Source: Sycon ciliatum (lineage: Eukaryota; Porifera; Calcarea; Leucosolenida; Sycettidae). From it: a DNA stretch of 64,000 bases. Positions 10,497 to 20,224 of this stretch are shown piece by piece. The translations under genes were made by a program, and so were the position numbers. The stretch spans positions 6,662,495 through 6,726,494 of the forward strand of contig NC_088643.1 in assembly GCF_964019385.1 (NCBI RefSeq). The letters run 5' to 3'. Within the stretch, counting starts at the first letter, position 1, and each line of letters starts with the position of its first letter. Below the pieces are notes generated by a model, which was given only the letters and a program-made list of their open reading frames with translations, was not told the DNA's origin and made no database searches.

Positions 10497-12539
10497 CTAT
10501 TGCTTGGACAGTGTTGCAACTACCTCCTTCATGACGGCCGAGAAGGCATCATCCACATCCACCAGCGACGTCAGCGAGCTGCCGGGTTCCGGCTGCGCAT
10601 ACTGGAGCTTGCTGACGACTGCACGCAGCGCTTGTCTCCTCTTCTCCATCATGGCGGCGTTGGTGTAGATCTGGGCAAGGTGACCAATGACTTTCAATTC
10701 ATTGGAAATGATATCCGCTTCCGAGACTTCAATGATGATGTCGGCATAGGAGATTGATGCGGCGAGGGGCAGAACCATCTTTCGGAACAGTACTGGAATA
10801 CAGCCCAAAGCCAGTGCATTCATCAGTAACGACGGCAGAGCCGGCTGGCCGGGTAGCAACATGCAGAACGTAGAGCGGCGAAACAGCTCCACGATGCGCA
10901 GGTCCCAGTCGGCGGGTGGCTGTGTCGAGCCGGCGTTCATGTCCAGTGCCACCACCACAGCTCCGCCGCTCACTCCCAGTGCTTGCGCCACTTCGGCGGC
11001 CAGCATATCCGCAAGCTTTCCGCCCGGCACCGACTTGTCCAGGACGTACGCCGCCATCATTGTGCGCTTGCTCACGTCCTTGACTAGCGGAGCAAAGCCG
11101 ACGGGGTCCATTATGGATTTGTCAAAGTGCACCGCAGATGCCATTGGTATCACCACTTTGGGATTTCCGGCTCTCCGTCCAACGTAGTCGGCCGGGGCGA
11201 GTTGCGGCACCAGTGCAATGATCGGTGCCAGTAGTTTGTTGCACAGGAGTGACGACGCAGTGGACGATGAGGCCGTCGCACCCGGACACTTGCCGCCAGT
11301 GAGAAACGTCTCCTCCTGCTCGCCGAACACCATGAAGTGGCGCTTCCCTGCCCAGCTTTGCCACGCAGACGAGGCAGCAACGGCGGCAGCGAGCTTCTCC
11401 TCGACTTGATCGACGCTCTGCGATTCTCTGCACTGGGGGAAGCGTGCCAGGAGGCCGGCGAAATACGGTACGTACACGGCATGCGCTTTGGACAAGTCAT
11501 CGGTGTGAAAGCGACTGGCTTTGAGTCGGTGATGGAAAGTCACCTCGAGAGCGAGTCGTGACGTGTAGTGGATATGTGGATCATCGCTCACATCTAATGG
11601 CGGACCAAGACCATAGTTTGTGAAGTCTAGGTGCACAGTCGCCTTGAGACTGTTCAGCTTCGCTACACACTCCTTGTTGAAGCTGGCATCTAAGGGCAAC
11701 GTGTAGACCAGTACCTGGTCACCTTTGATTACCGGTGGGGCTGCTAGCACAGGTGCAGGCGTTGTCGCCTGCAGGGTGGTTGCCAAGGCTGCCACAGCCT
11801 GTGTTGCTTCTCCACCTGTAGCTGCTGCAGCTGTTGCTGCTACAGGTGGGACTGGAGATGCAGTCATTACTAACACGCCTACAGCGGGTTGTGGTGCTGA
11901 TGCTGCTCCAGCAACTGAAGTAGAAAGGCTGGATGCATCTGGCAACGTCGCCTGTGCTCTCGCAGCCAGCTCAGCCATTTCAGCGGTCTCGTTGAGCAGA
12001 AGATTGGCCTTCAGGGATCGCATGCTCCGTCGGTTCACGTACAGATCATACAGCATCACCGATATGCACAAGTACACCAAAATGAATGTCATCGACTGCC
12101 AATGGCGACAGAACTGCAACGGGTATCTGAGAGCTGTTACGCAGCACCTGCGCACGCCACGATCATCCCTAGTCAGCGGGGGAATAAGGTGCCAGAATTG
12201 CCACAGCGCCGACCGTTTCGAGGTGGCGCTGTGGGCGCGTCTCAGGGAAGATCGGTCGGTCCTCTGCCCACCACCGCCCGCACCTCTTGTACTGTATCCG
12301 CCTACATCTGCGGACGAAGCTGAGGGGTCATAGCTCACCGAACTTTGAGAAAGAGCCCCCGCGGATGCTGCACGTGTTGCGCTCCGGTGTGCGTCGGAAT
12401 CCGTTTCTTGCACACCACCACCACCACCACCACCACCACCGACTCGTGAATCCCAGGCCGATTGAAAGAGCGGCGAGATGGGCTTCTTCGAAGACTCAGT
12501 CTTCTTCGCTCCCGATTGCCTGTATGATCTGAGATCCAT
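10497..12539 (-). CDS. GT47/exostosin-family type II membrane glycosyltransferase
   Basis: An intronless ORF of 680 residues. The N-terminal cytosolic tail (about 1-148) is low complexity, with a Gly9 run at 34-42. A single membrane anchor lies at about 150-168 (MTFILVYLCISVMLYDLYV), followed by an Ala/Thr/Pro-rich stem to about 270. The exostosin-like domain spans about 275-650: it begins VLVYTLPLDASF, contains AHAVYVPYFAGLLARFPQC, and ends with the family signature STFCMLLPGQ plus ALGCIPVLF and LPLAASISYADIIIEV. This architecture is that of a Golgi glycosyltransferase. Family members build heparan sulphate or other polysaccharides; donor and acceptor cannot be read here. It resembles single-domain GT47 proteins rather than the two-domain EXT1/EXT2. 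The start Met is first in frame, followed by the basic tail. Confidence 0.85.
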   Translation of the reverse strand: MDLRSYRQSGAKKTESSKKPISPLFQSAWDSRVGGGGGGGGGVQETDSDAHRSATRAASAGALSQSSVSYDPSASSADVGGYSTRGAGGGGQRTDRSSLRRAHSATSKRSALWQFWHLIPPLTRDDRGVRRCCVTALRYPLQFCRHWQSMTFILVYLCISVMLYDLYVNRRSMRSLKANLLLNETAEMAELAARAQATLPDASSLSTSVAGAASAPQPAVGVLVMTASPVPPVAATAAAATGGEATQAVAALATTLQATTPAPVLAAPPVIKGDQVLVYTLPLDASFNKECVAKLNSLKATVHLDFTNYGLGPPLDVSDDPHIHYTSRLALEVTFHHRLKASRFHTDDLSKAHAVYVPYFAGLLARFPQCRESQSVDQVEEKLAAAVAASSAWQSWAGKRHFMVFGEQEETFLTGGKCPGATASSSTASSLLCNKLLAPIIALVPQLAPADYVGRRAGNPKVVIPMASAVHFDKSIMDPVGFAPLVKDVSKRTMMAAYVLDKSVPGGKLADMLAAEVAQALGVSGGAVVVALDMNAGSTQPPADWDLRIVELFRRSTFCMLLPGQPALPSLLMNALALGCIPVLFRKMVLPLAASISYADIIIEVSEADIISNELKVIGHLAQIYTNAAMMEKRRQALRAVVSKLQYAQPEPGSSLTSLVDVDDAFSAVMKEVVATLSKQ
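12412..12440. repeat. (CAC)n trinucleotide tract encoding poly-Gly
   Basis: A run of CAC/GGT triplets within the exostosin-like coding sequence encodes nine glycines in the cytosolic tail. Length polymorphism would change only the linker length. Confidence 0.85.
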
Positions 12540-13614
12540 GGCATGAGCTCCACTAATATTCTGGGCTGCAGAGTGCGAGCAATCCTGCTCTCCTAAAAGA
12601 TTCTATCGCTGTTCGGTCTCGCCACGTCGTTTGATCGATCGAACCGACTCCATCCAAAAAGACACAGAGAACCAGCAGGGGCAGGCTTGGTGCGTTGTCA
12701 CAAAACAAGACTGCTAAACCCTATCATTCTGTCGATCCGTGTGATGTTTTCGCTTGGTGTAAAACATGCATGCGGCCCCGCGGCGCTAAAATCAAAGATC
12801 GCGGGTCTTCAAAGAGACGACAGTTTTCGGTCTGATGCATGCCGGCATGCTGAGTTCATGGCGCATGGCGTGTCCAAGGAAGTGCCGCGCTTGAAAGTTA
12901 GTTGAAGTGAAGATATGAAGTCAGTTAGAGTTAGTTCAAGTACACTGTAAATTAGTTGGGCAACAGTTAAACTAAAAATGTCTATAAATGATTATAAAAA
13001 TGCTTTGCTTCACGGAAACGTATTTCATTGCGAAGAGCTGCGCTTCGGTCCTCTGAGCTGTGCTGATGAGCTCTAAGAGAGCGAAACAGTTGCTGTCCAC
13101 AGACTTGAGTTGTCTATAAATAATTATATGGCTACAACGTAACTGTTCACCAGTTCGAGAGACAAGGCTGCATACAACATTCGCCTAGTAATTATTATTA
13201 CATATGTAGTTGGCTTCGGAAGGAAGGAAGGACTTCGCGCATCTACATGTACGCCAGGTGCACAAGCTCAATCATGGCTGTAGTCTATTGCATAGATCTA
13301 GCTGATTTACATGTCATAAAATCCGTTCGAGGAAGCTAAGACGCTCCTTTCCTCCTTTATTCCCAATCGAACTCGTGCACTTTTTTTACTTTTTTTATTC
13401 CAAGCAATACATGGCTGGGGTAGCCAATGACCACTTTGCGTGGCGATTGGCCGATTGCAGGGTTTTTAAAGCCAACCATGGCTAACAAGGAAAAGAGTAA
13501 GAAGTCAAAAAGAAAAGGAAAAGAAGGAAGCAAATATGGACTAAAATTGTGGTCTACTGGTAAAGCAAGGCGTTCCTGAAGTAGAAAGGCCCTTTGTCTC
13601 CTGGTGCAGCTTAA
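12540..13614. other. Upstream region of the exostosin-like gene, no gene seen
   Basis: This region contains the presumed promoter of the minus-strand GT47 gene. No TATA-like element could be assigned with confidence. The rest is AT-rich with only chance-size ORFs. Confidence 0.4.
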
Positions 13615-14465
13615 AGGGGAAGTTAAGGCAAAAATTAAAATTTCACCAGTTGTAGTCTTCGGGGTGCTGAGTCGAATGGTCTTGGTCCGAGAAAGCTGAG
13701 ACGCTCCCTTCCTACTTGAATCCCAATCGAACTCGCGCACTTCCACCGAAACTGGGTGACTGCGCCCTACTAGATGGGGATTTGTATGCAAAATGTCACT
13801 AAAAGCGCCATTTCGTTCTTACAAAAGCACGGATGACCGCGATTGGCCCATATGTTGTAGTCTTTTGGACGTTGAGTCGACTGGTTTTGGTCCGAAAAGG
13901 CTGCGATGCAGCGTTCCTCCTTTATTCCCAATCGAACATGGGTGAAGAAGCGGTCACGTGCTCCTGGGTGCCCAAATCACCTGGTCACCACGCCAGTAGG
14001 CGACAACTTTCACACCAAGGTTCAACTCGAGTGACAGGACTGCACCCAAAAAAGGTCAAACAGGCTAGTAAGTAATTAGTTGTACCCTGCAGGCACGGTG
14101 ACCAGGTGACTGGCGTACGCAGGAGCACGTGACCACTTGTTCAAGCATGTTCGATTGGGAATAAAGGAGGAACGCTGCGTCGCAGCCTTTTCGGACTAAA
14201 ACCAGTCGACTCAGCGTCCAAAAGACTACAACATATGGGCCAATCGCGGTCATCCGTGCTTTTATAAGAACGAAATGGCGCTTTTAGTGATATTTTGCAT
14301 ACAAATCCCCATCTAGTAGGGCGCAGTCACCCAGTTTCGGTGGAAGTGCGCGAGTTCGATTGGGATTCAAGTAGGAAGGGAGCGTCTCAGCTTCCTCGGA
14401 CCACGACCATTCGACTCAGCACCCCGAAGACTGGTGAAATTTTAATTTTTGCCTTAACTTCCCCT
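13615..14465. mobile_element. Long palindromic TTAA-flanked MITE, copy 1 (851 bp)
   Basis: It is flanked by TTAA at 13611-13614 and 14466-14469. Ends are AGGGGAAGTTAAGGCAAAAA and its inverse. Homology between the arms continues inward for several hundred bases, including CGATTGGCCCATATGTTG on one arm and its complement on the other, so nearly the whole element could fold back. The TTAA duplication suggests mobilisation by a piggyBac- or Kolobok-type transposase (inference). It is homologous over its full length to 36381-37241. Confidence 0.9.
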
Positions 14466-14569
14466 TTAAGCCAATGCAAATAGCCGTTGAAAAGGGGGGA
14501 GTGTAGCAATGCAGAAGAGTGGGCTAGAAGAAGGGAGAGTTGGTTCCTAGTGGAGCTATCCCGCCTCGC

Positions 14570-15425
14570 TTCCACCGAAACTGGATGACTGCGCCCTACT
14601 AGATGGGGATTTGTATGCAAACTGTCACTAAAAGCGCCATTTCGTTCTTACAAAAGCACGGATGACCGCGATTGGCCCATATGTTGGAGTCTTTTGGACG
14701 TTGAGTCGACTGGTTTTGGTCCGAAAAGGCTGCGATGCAGCTTTCGGCCCTTATTCCCAATCGAACATGGCTGAACAAGCGGTCACGTGCTCGTGCGTAC
14801 TCCACTCACCTCGTCACCGTGCCTGCAGGGTACAACTAATTACTTATGGTATTATATAACCCAATACCGGTAGTGGCAATACTAGTACTATACTAGTATT
14901 ATATAAACCTTGTTATAGTTCACACATGTTGTTAGTTTGACAGCATGAAACAACTACTGACGAGCTGAGAGAGGGACGCCATGGGCAGAAGTTGGAAGAA
15001 GAAAAGAAAAAAAAGATTTAAGAAAAACAATTTAGGTTACAGTAGCAGCTGAGTAGCTACATCAGTACATGACTATCAGGACGACATCCAGGAGCAATCA
15101 AAGAATACACGACTGACGTAAGGAGAAGTCTAAAACTCCCCTAGCATAATGAGGGTCAGAACCGGGCTAAACACCCATCATAATAGTATGGCTCAAATGG
15201 TCCCAACGGACCAGGGCTGCCAACCGTGGATGGTTGTAGTAAGGTCACTGTTTCCGAACACAGTGTCCTCCACTGTCCTTGTTTCATGCTGTCAAACTAA
15301 CAAAAACTAATAATTATTACTTACAGTACACTGCATATTTGGGCGAGTTTCTGTCATTCGAGTTGAACCTTTGAGTTGAACCTTGGTGTGAAAGTTGTCG
15401 CAGATCAGGACTCGTGGAAATCCTC
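14570..15425. mobile_element. Truncated third copy of the palindromic MITE, split by another element
   Basis: 14570-14845 matches the left arm of the palindromic MITE, from the CACCGAAACTGG region through CTGCAGGGTACAACT. The match resumes at about 15350 with GAGTTGAACCTTGGTGTGAA. In between sits a different inverted-repeat element (14931-15301). The outer copy lacks its terminal parts. Confidence 0.7.
14931..15301. mobile_element. Nested inverted-repeat element inside the truncated palindromic MITE
   Basis: Ends read GTTAGTTTGACAGCATGAAA and the inverse TTTCATGCTGTCAAACTAAC. It is about 371 bp with no coding capacity. Its position inside the palindromic element shows it arrived later. Confidence 0.7.
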
Positions 15426-15850
15426 ATCGCCAGCGCAGGCTGAGAGTGAGACTCATTGCCAGGATTAGAAGTTAGTTTGAACTTTGACTGAGTATGTGTT
15501 TGAGTTGCCTTGGAAGTACATTACCATGATCACATGACTGTATAAAACAGTTACTTTAGTTGCAGACGTGTGCTAGCAGTACGTGCTTGGACCCACATTA
15601 CATTATTCAAACCAAAATGCCACACTCAGTACGAGGTCAATACTATAGGAAATAAAAGCCGAGGTCTTTTACGAGTTTATTCCTATACTGACCAAGTACG
15701 AAGTCAATATTAGATTTATCACGACTAACCAAAGCATGTGTTCAATCACTAAAAAGGAGTAAAAAAATAAGCGGTCAATATCATAGCCCTAAGGAGTGAA
15801 ATATGCAGGAATATTTGACTGCTTAGGTATAGCAAAGCCTAAGTACTAAG

Positions 15851-16053
15851 TAGGCCTTTGCGGATAATGCCGGCGGAAAAATTGGCAGAATTCGGTACTT
15901 TTTCTGGTAAGTGTCATGTATGTTTGGTATGTGGATAAAGAAATGGAGCAGAATTCGAGGAATTGGCCGCCATAAGGTTTGTATGGTTCTGCCAATTTCA
16001 GTGCTTTTCGAGCAGAATCTGCCACCTTTTCGAGCATTATCCGCCAATGCCTA
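15851..16053. mobile_element. hAT-like MITE, copy 2 (203 bp)
   Basis: A near-identical copy of 2505-2707, of the same length and orientation. Termini are TAGGCCTTTGCGGATAATGC and GCATTATCCGCCAATGCCTA, each with one change relative to copy 1. No convincing 8-bp duplication remains. Confidence 0.85.
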
Positions 16054-16291
16054 CCCAGAAGTTGAACAGAAGGGGTTCTCCACTTCCACGACATTGGATG
16101 GGGAGCATAATAACGGGGGGGGGGGGGGTGTATACAATGAGCACTGCGAAGCGGCTAGTTTCCGGGCCAGGGTTTTCGTCCTCTGTGTGGGCAAAAGACA
16201 TGTGTACGCTTGCATTTGTACATGTATGATGTAATGGAGAGGTGGTGATTACGCCAGTGTGGGCCGCGGCCACGTTGAGTTACGCATAGTA

Positions 16292-16682
16292 GGGAGGTTT
16301 AGTTCCCACGTAACGGAAACGCGTACGTGGGTGATCCACGTAAAGTGGATGAGGGGCACCCACGTTGCAATGTTGTGTTTAGTCACACGGAACAAACAAA
16401 AGCATGAAGCGAAAGGCCCAAACCTGGTCAAAGACGAAGCTACCCGGGCCTAAGAAGCTCATCCAATATTTTGAATTTGTGCTTCGGAAACTTTTTCAGC
16501 TGAGCACCCTCACAGCTTGCACAATGCACTCCATTCTGATTTTCACCCACGTTCTGGCGGAACGTGGGTGAGCCTCCATACACGGTATGTCGTGAATCAG
16601 AAAACGTCTGTACGTGGGTCACTGAGTATCACGTGGTACACACACGTAAAGTACCCACGGATTACGTGGGACTAAACCTCCC
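16292..16682. mobile_element. MITE with 5-bp TAGTA duplication
   Basis: Ends are GGGAGGTTTAGTTCCCACGT and the matching inverse ACGTGGGACTAAACCTCCC, flanked by TAGTA (16287-16291 and 16683-16687). The internal sequence contains further CCCACGT/ACGTGGG inverted motifs, for instance at about 16548-16571. The superfamily is unassigned. Confidence 0.75.
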
Positions 16683-17055
16683 TAGTATACCAGGCTGTTA
16701 GACATTCAGCTTCTGCGGGTGGATTCTGGATTGGCATCCGTGCGCTTTAGGCCTCCGCGCCGTGGTGACTGGTCTGATGCCCTCGTCCTGGAAAGGGAAA
16801 ATCTCTTGTGATTCCACTTGAATTGTCACTGGGGTGTTGTCAGCTTGCGCCCCTGTACGACTCCCTGAACAAGTTAACGTCTAGTAACAGGATAACTTGG
16901 AAAAAGGGGTCAAACCCTGTTTGAACTGTTATTGAAAAATGTGTATGAAATCAAAGGCATGCATGATGCACTTAGCACAACCGGCTCAAGCGATTCACAT
17001 GTGCCAAAAAGAAGTATTTACTAGAAGGAATGGACTCGGATGGAGAGCCAAGGAT

Positions 17056-17336
17056 TAATTTATACAAAAGAGAAAGGACCAAGGAACTACAAGTTACGCT
17101 ACACTGTCCACTAACGCCACCAGTTACCAAACAATCAGCTCATACGATAACATTGCTAAGATGTGCTAAGATGTGCTAGAGCTGTTAGCCAGTTAGTTGT
17201 AGAACGTCAGTACCGTCGGTCGGTGTCGTGCAATGTTATCGGATGAGCTGATTGTTTAGTAACTGGTGGTGTTAGTGGACGGTATAGCGTAACTTGTAGT
17301 TCCTTGGTCCTTTCTCTTTCGTATAAATTACTAGAA
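17056..17336. repeat. Inverted repeat with about 100-bp arms
   Basis: The arm at about 17056-17158 (AGAAAGGACCAAGGAACTAC through CAGCTCATACGATAACATTG) is repeated inverted at about 17233-17332 with a few substitutions, around a spacer of about 75 bp. It is probably a MITE; terminal duplications were not resolved. Confidence 0.7.
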
Positions 17337-17538
17337 GGAGTTCCTCCTTCTGAAAGTGAGTGCACGCATTTCAACTAAGCCAATCAATCTCATCTTCCAC
17401 CGAAAAGTGCAAAACCGTGATTCCCGTGCAAATATTTTACCGCAGTTCATTATCTGAAAAGGAAATTGTTTACATCATTTTCTGCCACTGAAAGCTGTGC
17501 TAGTAAGTTATGACATAACAGAGCAGTGCCAATGGTCA

Positions 17539-18224
17539 GACTGTGAGAGGCGACGGCGAGAGCAGCAGCAATGCTAATGTGCAGGCTACCACCACCAACA
17601 GCAGGTCAGCAGCAGGCACCGGTACTCGAAGTAAGTTCATTGGTGCCATGCTCTTCTGCGTCCTTTTCATCGTCGGCAGCAACGGAGTCCGTTTCTTGAG
17701 CAGATGACGTGGACTGTCGAGGCGGAACAATGACTACTGGCTTTGGTGGTTGCGGTAGAACAGGTTTGGGGCATGGCATAACGGTAGCAGTAAGCGGTCG
17801 CGGTTCCTCCTCAGCTCCGGCGATGGCCTTCTTAGCACAGGTATTCCGCGGTGCTGCTATAGACACACTGCTGTTCTCAGCTTCAGCCTCGCTGTCTGAG
17901 CTGCTGGAGTTGTTATCGCCACTGCTGTCCGAATCCGAGCTGTTGTCACTATCGCTGCTATTATTCTCAGAGGAGGATGAGGGGGATTCGCTGAGGCGAT
18001 GCTGCTTACGCACGCCAGCTGGTAGCTGGATGAGGATGCTGCCAAGTGCAAAGAACCGAAAGAACAATGGGGGGGGGGGGAGGGGGGCAGTACTCAGTAC
18101 AAATGTATGCTCAGAAAGAATCAAAGCAAGCGCTAGGGCCGACAGTCCAAACAGTGCCAAATGACTATAGGTAGAGCCAGGTCACCTCGAAGAAAGAAGC
18201 GAGGAAAAGCCAATTACCACTCAA
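17539..18224 (-). pseudogene. Truncated duplicate of an AFF-gene exon and flanking intron
   Basis: It is homologous in the same orientation to 32519-33218 of the AFF-family gene. It reproduces the splice acceptor, the Ser/Asp-rich exon start (HRLSESPSSSSENNSSDSD) and the following PPKPVVIVPPRQSTSS region. It also keeps the upstream intron up to the AATTACCACTCAA sequence at its right end. The reading frame diverges after TNEL and runs into a stop, and no C-terminal homology domain follows. It is therefore a partial segmental copy, probably non-functional. Confidence 0.85.
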
Positions 18225-18503
18225 TGTCAAAAAAATCCCTAAGCACCACTTACTGAGTTCTTTTGCGTTTGCTTCGCGTCGCCATCTTCGCTCCAATCTA
18301 TCCGCTTCTCTCCTATGCAATGGTGCCGGTACACATTCATTTCGATAGAAGTCTGCAGCTAATCTAATGAGTAACACACAGCCCAGACTATCACCTCATG
18401 CTTTGTGCCTGCACTCAGTTATAATATGTTAGCACTATGTTTGACACCTATTATGTAATGCTGTAGCACTTCCTTTTTTACAAATAATCTACGTGGAGAT
18501 AAA

Positions 18504-19537
18504 AGTTTAATAATAGCAATGAAAAGTATGAATGCCGCAGACATCACCACGCAACATGACAATTTGTTCAAGGTTTGGTTTTGTGTGTTTCCAAAATCGA
18601 TTTTCACGTTGCGATCATCAGTGGAAATACGCAACTAAAGAGATCAAGGGAAAAACAAAGGTTAAAAATCCAAAGAAGTGTGACACATGACGGGTAACTT
18701 GTGGTAAGTATTACAAAAAGTGAGAACTAAAATAAAGAGTAAGTGTGACAAACGGGCATGAACAGTGCAGAAACAACTCATGAACACGGGGTGCAAACTC
18801 ACGAAAATAACCTAAGTGCTAAAACATGTTCTTTTTGCTTACACAAATCGGGCTTATGCGTACGAATACAAACAGCTTCAAGGACCTTCAACTGCTGGAC
18901 ATAACGGGCAAGACACAGTACAGAGAAGTGGGAATCATCATACACACTCAAACAATCGGGACGAGATAACAAATGCAAATACACAGCTGACTTCTTACGA
19001 ATTTCACCCTCATCAGCTCCATCACCTTCCCTGCCACCTGACTCCTCCTCGTCCGTTTTATCACCATCACCACCAGCCGTCTCACCGTCATCCGCCTCGT
19101 CTTCATCCGCCGCCTCGTCATCACCCGCCTCGTCGTCATCTGTATCCTCGCCGTCATCCGCCTCGTCGTCATCTGTATTCTCGTCATCCGCCGCATCATC
19201 ACCCAACTCATATTCACCACCAGTCAGTCGTCTGATACCATCCATGTTCTCCTTCCTACGTCTGTCCCGTGCCACTGTCCTTACCTCATCTACGTCCCGA
19301 GATTGTGTTCCGTTTTGCCCCCGGCTTCCGGTCTCCTTCGATGCTCCGCGTGGGCCTTGGCCATTCCTAGCATATATTTCGGTTGAATAATTGGCGGTCG
19401 ATTAGTTGCGTATTTCCACTGATGATCGCAACGTGAAAATCGATTTTGGAAACACACAAAACCAAACCTTGAACAAATTGTCATGTTGCGTGGTGATGTC
19501 TGCGGCATTCATACTTTTCATTGCTATTATTAAACTT
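18504..19537 (-). mobile_element. Penelope-like retroelement fragment with GIY-YIG remnant between inverted terminal repeats
   Basis: A minus-strand ORF (18799-19275) ends with a segment typical of the C-terminal GIY-YIG endonuclease of Penelope-like elements: SAVYLHL, then LEAVCIRTHKPDLCKQKEHV. Its N-terminal half is replaced by an Asp/Glu-rich low-complexity tract (about 19030-19210). The flanks at 18504-18637 and 19404-19537 are perfect inverted repeats of about 133 bp. Each contains CTGATGATCGCAACGTGAAA, which matches the CUGAUGA...GAAA core of hammerhead ribozymes, a known feature of Penelope terminal repeats. No reverse transcriptase domain is present, so the copy is severely truncated. 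Confidence 0.7.
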
Positions 19538-19599
19538 CCTTTTTTGTTCACACTTTTAATTATGCTGTTATAAAATGTTCTATTTTTGTACACAGTACC

Positions 19600-19745
19600 C
19601 TCAGTTCCGATACTATTCACTGATGAGCGGAACACGAAAATCGATTTTGAATAGCATAAAAATCCTTAAAAATTCCATGAACTCGTTGTTGTCTGGCCAT
19701 GTCTGCATCTATTATACTCCTACTTGTATTAAATAAAATAATAAA
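19600..19745 (+). repeat. Diverged third Penelope terminal-repeat copy
   Basis: CTGATGAGCGGAACACGAAA at 19620-19639 is followed by ATCGATTTTG, as in the two perfect copies, and then by a related but diverged AT-rich tail. It is likely an older insertion of the same family. Confidence 0.5.
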
Positions 19746-19834
19746 ATGTACCCGACCGACAGACCCTGGTACGGCCGGGGAACGGATGAGTGAAGTGACC
19801 CGAAACAACGAATTAATTCTAGGTGTCCTCATAG

Positions 19835-20224
19835 TGGGGCTGAAAAGAAAATTCGAATTATTCGAATATTCGAAATATGCAGATCGGAAAAAGAATATTC
19901 TTCATTAGAGTAGAATAAGAATGTTCGTAAATGTACAGAAACTCGCCTTTTTGATATCTAACAGGTTTATTTGGTGTAGAAAGTGGGTAAGATTGCCACC
20001 TTTTATGTGTTGTCATCAGCAAGACAAATGATAACATTGTCCTTTTCAAATATCTCTCCTGTAATTGGGGTATATACACACCAGTTGATGGTCTATGGTT
20101 ACCATGGATACAACTAGTTATCATGGCTATTGTATGGTTTAGAATATTCGGAATATTCTTCGTTTCACACGTAATCGGAAAAAAGAATATTCGTTCGCTT
20201 CATTGTGCATTCGTTTCAGCCCCA
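19835..20224. mobile_element. hAT-type MITE with 8-bp duplication CCTCATAG
   Basis: Termini are TGGGGCTGAAA and TTTCAGCCCCA. It is flanked exactly by CCTCATAG (19827-19834 and 20225-20232). Internally there are repeated GAATATTCGAA-type blocks. It is 390 bp and non-coding. Confidence 0.85.
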
